The translations under genes and the position numbers were made by a program. From an uncultured Muribaculaceae bacterium (GTDB taxonomy: Bacteria; Bacteroidota; Bacteroidia; Bacteroidales; Muribaculaceae), in the NCBI GenBank assembly GCA_910579305.1, contig CAJTTA010000011.1, positions 1 to 54,248 on the forward strand: a stretch of 54,248 bases of DNA. The letters run 5' to 3'. The stretch's first letter is position 1; every line of letters starts with the position of its first letter. The notes under the pieces were generated by a model. That model was given only the letters and a program-made list of their open reading frames with translations. It was not told the DNA's origin and ran no database searches. Below are positions 1 to 8,431 of this stretch, piece by piece.

Positions 1-29
1 TTTGGCTGGTCCTTTTTTAGTGCCCAGCA

Positions 30-425
30 TCAGACACACTCAAAGAAACAGTATCCAAAGAATTGACGCACTTTATCGGCTGCCCTTGTTACTTCGAGCA
101 TCTCTCCTCCGTCGATGATCAGACTTGGCTGGAGAATGAGAGTGTCGATTCCTTCGATTCGCAAAGCGAGCATAGCCTCTTCGGGAGATATGGCATGAAG
201 TCCCTTTTCGGTAAGATTCTTGCGAACTACGGGCGAAATATATGCCTCTTTTACGGGGATGTGCTCCCCTACTGCGTTGCGAATATCAGCTGTAATACGG
301 TCGATTGTGAGGGCGCGTGTTTCATCGTTGCTACTGCCGTAGTGCGCCACCACCACACCCTTTCGCGCCCATGATCCAAATGTGACAGTAAAAGCAATCG
401 CTATTAAGAGTATTGTTTGTTTCAT
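30..425 (-). pseudogene. CbiK-like periplasmic tetrapyrrole chelatase, truncated by frameshift
   Basis: The 131-residue product starts with a hydrophobic signal-like segment and then KGVVVAHYGSSNDETRA, which resembles the N-terminus of anaerobic cobalt chelatases (CbiK family, usually about 260-300 residues). The segment IDTLILQPSLIIDGGEM matches the family pattern around the conserved Q-L-I-N/DG-EY region. Reading stops at 30-32, far short of family length. Other frames just downstream continue sensibly (LGTKKGPAK is encoded toward the window edge), so one or two frameshifts are likely. A secreted CbiK is known in Desulfovibrio, where it binds haem. The gene lies 6 bp after a haem-receptor-like gene, so a role in processing an imported tetrapyrrole is an inference. 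The window edge prevents seeing the remainder. Confidence 0.55.
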
Positions 426-431
426 ATGAAT

Positions 432-2492
432 TTATATGTTAACGGCCAGGCTTATTACATATGAACGGCCGGGAGAATAGAGTGCGAAATTGCAGTTAAG
501 CGGACGCATGTCGCGGCGATTGAATATGTTGTCAATGCCGAACCCTGGAGTAAGTGTAAATCCTCGGAAACAGCTGAATGTGTGCCGTGTGATAAGATTC
601 CAAATGCCGTAGCCGGGAGCATTGCCATCTGCATCGCCAGGATAGTAAGTTTTAGATTGCACGCGCCCGTTAAGATTGATGTTGATGCGATACCAATTCC
701 ATTGACGGGTATAGTTGGCTGTAAGAGTCGCAGTGTGCACGACGCTGCGGTTGAGTCGGCTCCAGCTGCCATCGGCCTCAAGTCCTCTGCCATAGGCGAA
801 AGTATAGTTGGCTGACAAGGTGAGGCCATTGAGAGGCATGGCCATAATATTTACCTCAAAGCCTTTTACTTTTGCGCGTGAATAGTTATAATATTGTTTA
901 ACTGAAAGGGTGGATAGTTTTACATCGGCAATTTCGGGAAACTCTTCGCGCAAAGCATTCTGCTCTTCTTCTGACAGAGCCGTGAACTTTGTGGAGGAGG
1001 ATGTAATCATGTTTCTTACCTGATTGATGTAAGCGGTCACCGAGGCAGAGAATCGGTCAGTCCGGTATTCGGCGTTTATTCCGAAGTAGTTGCTTGTTTC
1101 ACTTTTCAGGTCAGGATTACCGAAGGTTATGATATGGCGTGATCCCATTGGCTTCATCAGGTGGTAATACAGTTCATCAAGCCCCGGAGCACGATAGCCC
1201 ATAGCATATGATGCACGCAGATTGAAATCGCCTATGTGATACATGATGGTTGCTTTAGGAGTAAAGCGGCTGCCTATGTTTTGATAAGTGTCGAATCTGG
1301 CACCGGCCAATAATGTAAGGCTATCAAAGAGGCGTTGTTCGTGCTGGCCATAGAGCGAGAATGAATTGAGACTACGGTCAAAGTCTTCATCAGGACGCAC
1401 AAGTTGCTCATAGCGGTAAGCCATACCGAAAATTGTATTGCTCGACTCCGAGAAATTAAATATGCTCTTGGCTTCAAGGTCGTGAAAGACCTGGTTTTTG
1501 GTTTTGTTATAGTCGCCTACATTGAAAGTACCGGAGGGCAGCATGTATTTGTACCATTGACCGAAGCGGCGTCCTGAGTAGTCAAGCGACAGAGACCCAA
1601 GCGCAGAAAGGCGGTATTTCACTCCTGCTCCCCATGACCAACTTTCGCTCATGGTGTTGTATTTCGCGCCTCCGGTAATTTCGGATTGCTCGGCAGGGCG
1701 ATCAAGAATGCGGTGGTAATAACCCATATCTGCGTAAAGGGACAGATCAGAGGAAGGATCGTATGTGAATCGCTGTGTCAGATTTTGAGAAGTAAAACCT
1801 AATGACAGTTGCGCGAGAGTAGGTATCAACTCATTGCCATCTTTGGTGAACTGTGAATTTTGCCAACCGTCGGAGTGAGCGTAATGGAAACCGGTAAGAG
1901 AATTTATCTTGCCGGCAGGAAGGTTGATGGCAAGTGATTGATCAAACTGACGATTGCGACGCAGAGATGTGTTGGTACTTACTTGAGGCTTTGCGTCGGG
2001 CTCTCGCATTATTATATTTATTACACCCCCTACGGCATCTGAGCCATACAGTGTAGATGCGGCTCCATTCAACACCTCTACGCGCTCAATGAGATTTACA
2101 TCAATCTGACCAAGATCTACATTGCCGCTGATATCACCCGTAAGTTTCTTCCCATTGACCAATATGAGCACATGACGGTTGGTAAGCCCATTCATTCGCA
2201 GATATGAACCCATGGCTGAGGGTGAGAAGCTGAGAGAAGGTATCATCATGGTAAGTGCTTCCTGAAGATCGTTGAGAGATGCGGCACGGAGTTCTGACCC
2301 GTTTATCACCTCTACAGGAACAGGCGTCGACTTCAACCGCTGCTTCATTCCTGTGCCGGTCACTACTACCGGATTGAGGGTGTATGACACAGTGTCGCTG
2401 TATTCTGCTTCTGTCACCTCTGTAGCATAAGTGTGCCCGAATGTCAAAAGCCCGACAAACAAAAATACTGATTTTAAAGGCATTAACTTCAT
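432..2492 (-). CDS. TonB-dependent outer-membrane receptor, haem-receptor (HmuR-like) type
   Basis: The 686-residue protein has a signal peptide, a TonB box-like stretch (NPVVVTGTG), a plug domain containing VEVLNGAASTLYGSDAVGGVINI, and a 22-strand-type barrel ending in an aromatic/hydrophobic terminus (YVISLAVNI). In the barrel, GYRAPGLDELYYHL is followed about 20 residues later by FGNPDLKSE. This is the FRAP/NPNL pair with an intervening histidine that is characteristic of haem receptors; that link is family knowledge. There is no carboxypeptidase-like N-terminal extension, unlike SusC or xusA. It precedes the CbiK-like gene by 6 bp and is probably cotranscribed with it. A cobalamin receptor (BtuB) is the main alternative, given the chelatase neighbour. 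Confidence 0.85.
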   Translation of the reverse strand: MKLMPLKSVFLFVGLLTFGHTYATEVTEAEYSDTVSYTLNPVVVTGTGMKQRLKSTPVPVEVINGSELRAASLNDLQEALTMMIPSLSFSPSAMGSYLRMNGLTNRHVLILVNGKKLTGDISGNVDLGQIDVNLIERVEVLNGAASTLYGSDAVGGVINIIMREPDAKPQVSTNTSLRRNRQFDQSLAINLPAGKINSLTGFHYAHSDGWQNSQFTKDGNELIPTLAQLSLGFTSQNLTQRFTYDPSSDLSLYADMGYYHRILDRPAEQSEITGGAKYNTMSESWSWGAGVKYRLSALGSLSLDYSGRRFGQWYKYMLPSGTFNVGDYNKTKNQVFHDLEAKSIFNFSESSNTIFGMAYRYEQLVRPDEDFDRSLNSFSLYGQHEQRLFDSLTLLAGARFDTYQNIGSRFTPKATIMYHIGDFNLRASYAMGYRAPGLDELYYHLMKPMGSRHIITFGNPDLKSETSNYFGINAEYRTDRFSASVTAYINQVRNMITSSSTKFTALSEEEQNALREEFPEIADVKLSTLSVKQYYNYSRAKVKGFEVNIMAMPLNGLTLSANYTFAYGRGLEADGSWSRLNRSVVHTATLTANYTRQWNWYRININLNGRVQSKTYYPGDADGNAPGYGIWNLITRHTFSCFRGFTLTPGFGIDNIFNRRDMRPLNCNFALYSPGRSYVISLAVNI

Positions 2493-2529
2493 AAAGTATC
2501 TGTATATGATTTGTTCTGTTTTCGATATA

Positions 2530-2537
2530 CAAAATTA
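2530..2537 (-). promoter_or_regulatory. Bacteroidota -7 box for the haem-receptor gene
   Basis: The minus strand reads TAATTTTG here, about 38 bases before the receptor ATG. This matches the Bacteroidota -7 consensus TAnnTTTG. I see no convincing iron-box palindrome and no cobalamin riboswitch in the roughly 450 bases upstream. Confidence 0.55.
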
Positions 2538-2946
2538 CTGTCGACATTTCTATCATTCAATACCCATAATTAAGTAAAAAAACAGAATCGGCCCCGCTTG
2601 ACTTTCCAAGACACAGTGAGCATTGCTTTTAAAATTAGACGCGTATCAGTCGCATAGCCAGCTACACACCATCAGCGGCATGTCAAAACCCCAAAAGCAA
2701 AATTCTTTTGTAAAATTTACGATTTTTTTACTTTAGTCATCCAAATCTTCATGTATCAGATTTTTTACTGCCATTATGTTTTGTTATTCGATATATCTGT
2801 AAAATTTCAATATATTACACTCTTTATACTTTCCAACAATCAGGCTATTGCCGATATATTAAAAATCCATTGATGAAGATAAGACCCGGCTTCCGGATTA
2901 GGTGTGTATAAATCAAAAGCTGATGTCAACCCCGACATTCTGATGC

Positions 2947-3294
2947 TTGATGAAAGGCATCAAGCGTGCTCGATGTAACTCAGTTATAAAAAAGACTCCC
3001 ATCTATGCCCGAACAAACCGAATCATCGGTGGCTATGCACCGTCTCAGTATCTTTCAAGTCTTGAAAGATACCACGCCGCCGATCCCGATCAGCTCAATG
3101 CGAGCCTCTCTTCTCATCAGATTGATGTCGATGCCATACGTGCCGATGACTTTGACACTTACTTCTTCAAGCGACAGCAATCGCTTCTCGACCTTATCGA
3201 GAAAGCGACAGGAAAAGAGGTCAGCGGACGGGAAGACCCGCAAGCCGCCATGTCGCTGTATGACATAGCGGAAATGCAAACTAACGAAGATTAA
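2947..3294 (+). pseudogene. C-terminal remnant resembling GmrSD/DUF262-type proteins
   Basis: This 115-residue open frame reads KTPIYARTNRIIGGYAPSQYL, then HQIDVDAIRADDFDTYFFKRQ and LLDLIEKATGKEV. That arrangement (K-T-x-I-x-x-x-TNR-x-IGG-x-APS-x-YL, then H-x-ID, DDF, FF-x-x-R, LIE-x-A-GK) resembles, from memory, the extreme C-terminus of large DUF262 (GmrSD-type restriction) proteins of about 550-600 residues. The first dozen residues do not fit that pattern, and no body of such a gene lies upstream, so I read it as a stranded tail. A small stand-alone gene is possible but less likely. The roughly 450 bases upstream hold the receptor promoter and nothing else I can recognise. Confidence 0.5.
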
Positions 3295-3369
3295 GACCCC
3301 GTTCCCCAATATTTGTTAATGCAGGGACCTCATCTCTCCGGCATTAACAAATATTGGGGAACAGGGTCT
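3294..3369. repeat. 76-bp near-perfect palindrome (29-bp arms)
   Basis: The arms 3294-3322 and 3341-3369 are reverse complements over 29 bases with a single mismatch, separated by an 18-base loop. The palindrome begins at the stop codon of the GmrSD-like remnant and lies between convergent genes. A bidirectional terminator is possible, but the arms are longer than the other terminators in this window and are not followed by a T-run. A REP-like or miniature mobile palindrome is the alternative. No target-site duplication is evident. Confidence 0.75.
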
Positions 3370-3417
3370 AAGCCCTGCTCTGACAATAACACACGGAAAT
3401 TAATTGTGGCAGGAATG

Positions 3418-5244
3418 TTATTTATGATCATTCACTTTCGGGCTCAGAAGGTTATAGCGTATTATACGGTCAGAAATATCAGAGGCCTGACGCAGACGTC
3501 TCGCCATATTTTCATTGACGTTATTTTGCAGAGTAACAATTTCCGACTGAGGTGAGATGGCCATTCCGGGATGAATCGTGTCTAACGCGCTGCATCCGAT
3601 TCCCGGCCATGAATAATTTGAAAGACCCATAAGATGAAGTATGGTGGAATAGATATCCACCTGCCCTATTACCTTTGTTCCACGGCCGGGCAACGGGCTG
3701 TTCAAGATTATAAGTGGCACATACTGCTCCTTGCTCACATATTTGCGTCCCAACTCTGAGGCAAGACATTCTTCTCTCCATGCTGCAAGACCTTCATGGT
3801 CACCCGTTATCACAACCATAGTATTCTTCCAGTCATCACGAGTGCGAAGATATGCGATTATTAATCCGAGTGCCTCATCAGTATATCTTGCTGTCTGCAG
3901 ATAATCGGCCATTATCTGAGGTGTGCCCGGTTTGATCTTGATTTTCTTTTCGCTCTCAGGAAGGCGGAATGGTCCGTGGCCAGAATATGTCACAATCTGA
4001 ACAAACGCAGGTGCGCCTTCTCGCCATATATCTCCTTTCCTCAGCTTTTCCACACATTGACGCATCAAAGCCCTGTCCCCTATATGAGAACGGCCGGTAA
4101 AGCTCTCTTCCAGTCGGAAATCAGGGAATGAGATTATTGTGTCCATCCCCATGTTGCGTGCAATATGTCCCTGATTCCATGCGTATTCTTTGTCACCGGT
4201 CATTAATATGTTTCTGGATCCATGTGCTTCATGCAGGGCTTTATGGATAGACGGATAATAGTTATCTGGATACTGTGTGGCATATGTGCCTTGTGCAAGA
4301 GGCAATAATCCGGTAAGAGTAAGCAGCTGCCCGTCAATAGAGCGTCCATCTTTGGCCTGCGACAGCACATAAGGATTATAATATGTGGTAGAGTCCATGA
4401 GCATGGCATCCAGATTGGGAGTAACTTGCTGCCCCTCGTAATTGAGTCCGACAGCCCAGCTCTCAAGTGATTCACAGAATATCACGACAAGATTAAGAGG
4501 AGGAGTTATGTTTCCCGAAAGATGTGGCACCCCCGGCAGATTCTTCACGAATTGTTCAACTTCCTGCTCTTGTGCAGGAGTTAGATGCTCGTAGGCAACA
4601 AGAGTATCAAAAAGCAGATTGCCGAAGATGCTATACATAACCGGCGTGCTCTGATAAGCATAGGCGTTATTGCGATATACTCTGAAAGTATTTTTAAAAT
4701 GTCCGGGTGTGGGGAAAGCTATAATTGTTATCAGCACAGGAATGGAAAGTGCCACAAGATAGGCTTTTACGTCCGTAGGCTTCTGCATGCTCAGACGCTT
4801 GCTGAAGCGACACACAAGATATATGGCAGTACATGTAATCAATGGAAACATTAAATCAAACCATCGTAATGATGCCCATACACTCGGCATAAAGTCAGCC
4901 AGATTGCCTGCATTTGTATAGCTGGTGAGAGGAATAGCATTAAAATATGTACGGGCATACATCAGATTTGCCACAAGCATAAAGTCCAGCAATACAAGTA
5001 ATAATATTTCGATCCATCGCTTGTGAAATAAGACATATGGAAGTGTGAGCAGTAGAGTCATGAGTATGGAACTCACGTATAGGGGGAGATGAGAGAAGGG
5101 GGTGAATGTAGTCCAAGCACACCACATTGCATTAAACGCCATGAATGTCAGCAGGAATGCCGAGGCAAAAATTAAGGTACCTGTGTCCCATGACGTGAAT
5201 CTACGCCATAATCGGCCAAAACTTATTTTTGAAGAGTGTTGCAT
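3418..5244 (-). CDS. LTA-synthase/sulfatase-like membrane phosphotransferase
   Basis: The protein has about five N-terminal transmembrane helices followed by an extracytoplasmic sulfatase-fold domain, the layout of LtaS/EptA-type enzymes that move phosphoglycerol or phosphoethanolamine groups. Visible metal and catalytic motifs are VIFCESLESW (metal Glu), GRSIDGQLL with probable nucleophile Ser302 where LtaS has Thr, and TGDHEG with a YSGHGPF motif. The open frame extends upstream to 5307, but I prefer the Met at 5244. The extension is hydrophilic, unlike the family, and overlaps a strong RNA hairpin. The substrate is unknown; modification of lipid A or a surface glycolipid is plausible. It sits 125 bp downstream of the M13 peptidase gene. 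Confidence 0.85.
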   Translation of the reverse strand: MQHSSKISFGRLWRRFTSWDTGTLIFASAFLLTFMAFNAMWCAWTTFTPFSHLPLYVSSILMTLLLTLPYVLFHKRWIEILLLVLLDFMLVANLMYARTYFNAIPLTSYTNAGNLADFMPSVWASLRWFDLMFPLITCTAIYLVCRFSKRLSMQKPTDVKAYLVALSIPVLITIIAFPTPGHFKNTFRVYRNNAYAYQSTPVMYSIFGNLLFDTLVAYEHLTPAQEQEVEQFVKNLPGVPHLSGNITPPLNLVVIFCESLESWAVGLNYEGQQVTPNLDAMLMDSTTYYNPYVLSQAKDGRSIDGQLLTLTGLLPLAQGTYATQYPDNYYPSIHKALHEAHGSRNILMTGDKEYAWNQGHIARNMGMDTIISFPDFRLEESFTGRSHIGDRALMRQCVEKLRKGDIWREGAPAFVQIVTYSGHGPFRLPESEKKIKIKPGTPQIMADYLQTARYTDEALGLIIAYLRTRDDWKNTMVVITGDHEGLAAWREECLASELGRKYVSKEQYVPLIILNSPLPGRGTKVIGQVDIYSTILHLMGLSNYSWPGIGCSALDTIHPGMAISPQSEIVTLQNNVNENMARRLRQASDISDRIIRYNLLSPKVNDHK

Positions 5245-5262
5245 ATAAGCTTTATAATTAGA

Positions 5263-5319
5263 GGAGCCCCGGAAGCGGCGTAGCTGCGTCACACAGCTAC
5301 ATCTCATCTCCGAAGCTCC
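5263..5319 (-). ncRNA. Structured RNA element upstream of the sulfatase gene (leader or terminator)
   Basis: On the minus strand, bases 5319-5310 pair with 5272-5263 over ten positions (GGAGCTTCGG with CCGGGGCTCC, two G-U). An inner perfect 7-bp hairpin, GTAGCTG/CAGCTAC (5300-5294 with 5286-5280), is nested inside. It ends 18 bases before the preferred sulfatase start. It may be an mRNA leader structure or the terminator of the M13 gene; the short tract after it is not a good U-run. Confidence 0.45.
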
Positions 5320-5333
5320 GGCTAAGTATGAAT

Positions 5334-5360
5334 TTTATCACATAAGATTTATGCGATAAA
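5334..5360 (-). terminator. Stem-loop after the M13 peptidase gene
   Basis: Bases 5334-5344 (TTTATCACATA) and 5350-5360 (TATGCGATAAA) form an 11-bp stem with one mismatch and a 5-base loop, starting 9 bases beyond the M13 stop codon. It is A/T-rich, so a weak terminator or a 3' stability hairpin is likely. Confidence 0.4.
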
Positions 5361-5368
5361 TAAAAGAA

Positions 5369-7414
5369 TTACCAGATGATTATGCGTTCATTGGAAGGGC
5401 GGAACATCTTGTCGCCGTCTGTGATAGAGAATGCCTCAAAGAAGGGAGCGAGATTGCGGAGACTTACATTCACACGATTTTCTCCCAAAGAATGAACATC
5501 TCCAGTGGTAAGGCTGAGAATTTCGGCATCGCGGATGTTCTGAGCCCAAAGATTAGCATAATTCATGAAGAATACCTGCTCGGGGGTGAGTCCGTCAATA
5601 AGTGCATCCTGCGACTTGATGTCCACGCCTTTCTTCTTCTGAGAGTCGAGGAAAGCTGTGTAAGATACGTTAAGACCTCCCTGATCAGCGATATTCTCAC
5701 CAAGGGTATAGGCGCCATTGGCATGCACGCCGGGCAGCACTTCTACTTCGTCAAACTGGGCGATAAGGCCTTCAGTCATACTCTTGAATGCAGCTGCATC
5801 CTCGGGAGTCCACCAGTTCACCATATTTCCGTCTGCATCGAAGTTGCAGCCCTGGTCATCAAATCCGTGTGTCATTTCATGACCTATCACAACACCGATA
5901 CCGCCATAGTTCTCGGCATCCGATGAGTTGGGATCGAAGAACGGTGCCTGCAGGATACCTGCGGGGAACACGATCTCGTTTGCCATAGGATTATAGTAGG
6001 CATTGATGGTCTGAGGAGTCATGCCCCATTCAGACTTGTCTACAGGCTTGCCCCACTTGGAGAGCTGCTCCTTGCTGTGCCACATGGATGCGGCGTGCAT
6101 GTTGTCATAGTAGGACGCTTCCGGATCGATATCCATAGTGGTATAGTCTTTCCACTTATCAGGGTAGCCGATCTTGACTGTGAATGAATTGAGTTTCTTG
6201 AGGGCCTGGAGCTTGGTCTCATCGCTCATCCAGGGCAAGTGAATGATGTGCTTGCCAAGCGCTGTCTGAAGATTGCCCACCAACTCAAGCATATATTGCT
6301 TTGAGCTTTCAGGGAAGTAACGCTGCACATACAGTTCACCGATAGCTTCGCCGAGCTGTGACTCTGTAGCTGCAAGAGAGCGCTTCCAACGGGGGCGCTG
6401 CTCGCCCACACCACTCATTACCTTATTGAATTCAAAATTGGCATCGCCGAAAGCATCGCTTAGATAAGGTGCGGCTCCACGCACTACCTGCCACAGGTAC
6501 AGGTCTTTCTTCTCTCTATCAGTGAGCTGCTTATAGAGGTTGCTGCCCTGAAGCACTGTGTTGAGCTCGGTCACAATAAACTCATCAGGTGTGTTTATAT
6601 CCATGGTCTCCTTGAAGAAACGATCCCATGGCATATTGGGATAAAGCTGCTTTACTTGAGCAAGGGTGCGAGGGTTGAACATGCGGGTGATGTCGCGACT
6701 CTGTTCGCGAGTCCATGTAGAGTCGGCTAGCAGAGTTTCATACTTTATCACATTCTTACATATGCGCTTTGCATCTCCGGCAGAAAAACCGGCATTGCGC
6801 ATCTGCTTGATGATGAGTTTTTTGTAAGCCTCAAGTATTTCACGGTTGCGCTTATCCTTAGCGAGATAATAGTCACGGTCACCGAGACCGAGAGGCGCAC
6901 CGGAAATGTACATGGCATATTCACGGGAATTAGCCATATTCTCCATTGGGCCGGCGCCTATGAAGGGGCTGGAATACTCACGATGCATGAGCAGGAAGAG
7001 ATCTTCCATCTCTTCCGGTTTAGTATTCTGAATCTTATTGATTATGGGCTGAAGAGGCTGTGCGCCGAGAGCGTTACGGCGTATGGAATCCATGCCCTGC
7101 TCGTAGAGTGTAGATACTTTCTGTGCAACAGTGCCACGGGCAGGATTGGTAGCGGCCAATCCAAGAACAATGTTCTTCACACGGTTGTTGCTGGAGTCGG
7201 TAAGGATATTGAACTGTCCGTAGCGTGCATCCTGTGCAGTCAGAGGATGCGCTTCCTGCCATCCGCGGTTCACATGATGATAAAAATCGGTCTTAGGAGA
7301 AATAGAAGCATCGATATAAGCCTTGTTAAGACTCTTAAGATGCTCTTCCGCCTGGGCGCTCAACGCAATCGAGAGGATCGCTGCGCCGAAGAAAGCTTTG
7401 GTGTGTAACTTCAT
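5369..7414 (-). CDS. M13-family (neprilysin/PepO-like) zinc metallopeptidase
   Basis: The protein is 681 residues from the Met at 7414, which begins a clean signal peptide (MKLHTKAFFGAAILSIALSAQA). An upstream in-frame extension to 7501 would run into the preceding gene and lacks secretion features. The HExxH zinc motif is HEMTH (His512, Glu513, His516), and the third ligand is Glu573 in ENIAD, both standard for M13. The N-terminal half is the usual helical M13_N domain, and NAYYNPMANEIVFPAGILQ is the conserved substrate-binding NAYY region. It probably degrades peptides in the periplasm. It follows the isochorismate synthase gene by 35 bp and may be transcribed with it. Confidence 0.95.
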   Translation of the reverse strand: MKLHTKAFFGAAILSIALSAQAEEHLKSLNKAYIDASISPKTDFYHHVNRGWQEAHPLTAQDARYGQFNILTDSSNNRVKNIVLGLAATNPARGTVAQKVSTLYEQGMDSIRRNALGAQPLQPIINKIQNTKPEEMEDLFLLMHREYSSPFIGAGPMENMANSREYAMYISGAPLGLGDRDYYLAKDKRNREILEAYKKLIIKQMRNAGFSAGDAKRICKNVIKYETLLADSTWTREQSRDITRMFNPRTLAQVKQLYPNMPWDRFFKETMDINTPDEFIVTELNTVLQGSNLYKQLTDREKKDLYLWQVVRGAAPYLSDAFGDANFEFNKVMSGVGEQRPRWKRSLAATESQLGEAIGELYVQRYFPESSKQYMLELVGNLQTALGKHIIHLPWMSDETKLQALKKLNSFTVKIGYPDKWKDYTTMDIDPEASYYDNMHAASMWHSKEQLSKWGKPVDKSEWGMTPQTINAYYNPMANEIVFPAGILQAPFFDPNSSDAENYGGIGVVIGHEMTHGFDDQGCNFDADGNMVNWWTPEDAAAFKSMTEGLIAQFDEVEVLPGVHANGAYTLGENIADQGGLNVSYTAFLDSQKKKGVDIKSQDALIDGLTPEQVFFMNYANLWAQNIRDAEILSLTTGDVHSLGENRVNVSLRNLAPFFEAFSITDGDKMFRPSNERIIIW

Positions 7415-7449
7415 GATTACTTGATTATTATTAGTATTAATCTTAACTA

Positions 7450-8421
7450 TCAGTTTAGCAGATTGAGTAAAGTGGAAGCCTTGTTCTCTGTTTCCATCCA
7501 TTCTTCTTCAGGAATAGAAAGCGGAGTAATGCCTCCTCCCGCAAAAATCCGTGCATGCCCAGAAGCTGATAATTTCATGCATCGCAACGTGACAAAGAGC
7601 TGTGCCTCATCAGGTGTGAATATACCGAAATATCCGGCATAATACTCGCGCGGATGCTGCTCTATTGATGATATTTCGTGCAAGGCCATGTCGCGCGGGA
7701 ATCCTGACACCGCAGGAGTGGGCGACAATTGCTCTGCTACTTCAAGCAAGGAGTGCAAGGAGTGCATCTTAGTCGTTATCATGGTGCATAAATGCTCCAC
7801 CGGGCCGGCTTGCAGAACTTCTGTTCCGGCTATTTCGGGCATCATGCCGAGCGCAAAAAGTGTGTCGGAGATAAAGCGTGTCACAATGGCTTGCTCTTCA
7901 ATATTCTTCTCATCCCAGGGAGATGAGGTATGCGCAAGGCGAGTGCCGGCAAGCGACATAGTTGTCAGTTGCCCGTTCTTTACCTGCAGCAACACTTCAG
8001 GAGTGGCACCAAGCCATACATCTTTACCTGAATCCCAGGAATATACGGTAGCTTCAGGATAGGCTTTCGCAAGGCGCCAAAATATAGCAGATGAGTCAAG
8101 CGTGGTATGAGTCTCTTTAATGCGGGAAATGACTACCTTGCCTCCATTCTTGCTCAAAATCTTGATCAGTCTTTGCAATCCACCACAATATCTGGCTTTA
8201 TCCGCATCATTATTGCATGAGGATATTGAGGCTACAGCCTCAGTTGCATGTTGTTCTTCTGTAGGAATAAATTCCGTAGCACAGAGCACCGGATACAGCA
8301 CAGGGGCCTTATTAAACTCTGCTATGACCACATATTTCCTCCCGGGATGAAAGGTTTCAGGTGCCCCACATTCATAGCGGGTGGCTTCGATATGTCCGGG
8401 AAGGCGAATTATAAAGGTCAT
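7450..8421 (-). CDS. menF: Isochorismate synthase (MenF/EntC family)
   Basis: This 323-residue protein converts chorismate to isochorismate, the first step toward menaquinone. Family motifs visible are WLGATPEVLL, the MSLAGTR segment, EEQAIVTRFI, and the C-terminal HLCTMITTK...LLEVAEQLSPTPAVSGFPRDMAL followed by EYYAGYFGIF and FAGGGITPLS. It is shorter than E. coli MenF (about 430), with a reduced N-terminal half, as is common in Bacteroidota. It starts 10 bp after rimO and precedes the M13 gene. No other men gene is in the window, and nothing suggests siderophore synthesis, so a menaquinone role is the better inference. Confidence 0.88.
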   Translation of the reverse strand: MTFIIRLPGHIEATRYECGAPETFHPGRKYVVIAEFNKAPVLYPVLCATEFIPTEEQHATEAVASISSCNNDADKARYCGGLQRLIKILSKNGGKVVISRIKETHTTLDSSAIFWRLAKAYPEATVYSWDSGKDVWLGATPEVLLQVKNGQLTTMSLAGTRLAHTSSPWDEKNIEEQAIVTRFISDTLFALGMMPEIAGTEVLQAGPVEHLCTMITTKMHSLHSLLEVAEQLSPTPAVSGFPRDMALHEISSIEQHPREYYAGYFGIFTPDEAQLFVTLRCMKLSASGHARIFAGGGITPLSIPEEEWMETENKASTLLNLLN

Positions 8422-8431
8422 TGCTTCAGTA

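Noticed and set aside
2493..2946. Cobalamin riboswitch upstream of the TonB receptor
   Set aside because: I could not find the conserved B12 box or a matching stem arrangement on the minus strand; only a -7 box is visible.
3294..3369. Possible integron attC site in the long palindrome
   Set aside because: The GTTAATG/CATTAAC elements do not match the GTTRRRY core, and there are no bulged R/L boxes or cassette-like genes.
5245..5307. Longer start for the LTA-synthase-like protein
   Set aside because: The extension is basic and polar and lies under a strong nested hairpin; the Met at 5244 precedes the first membrane helix normally.
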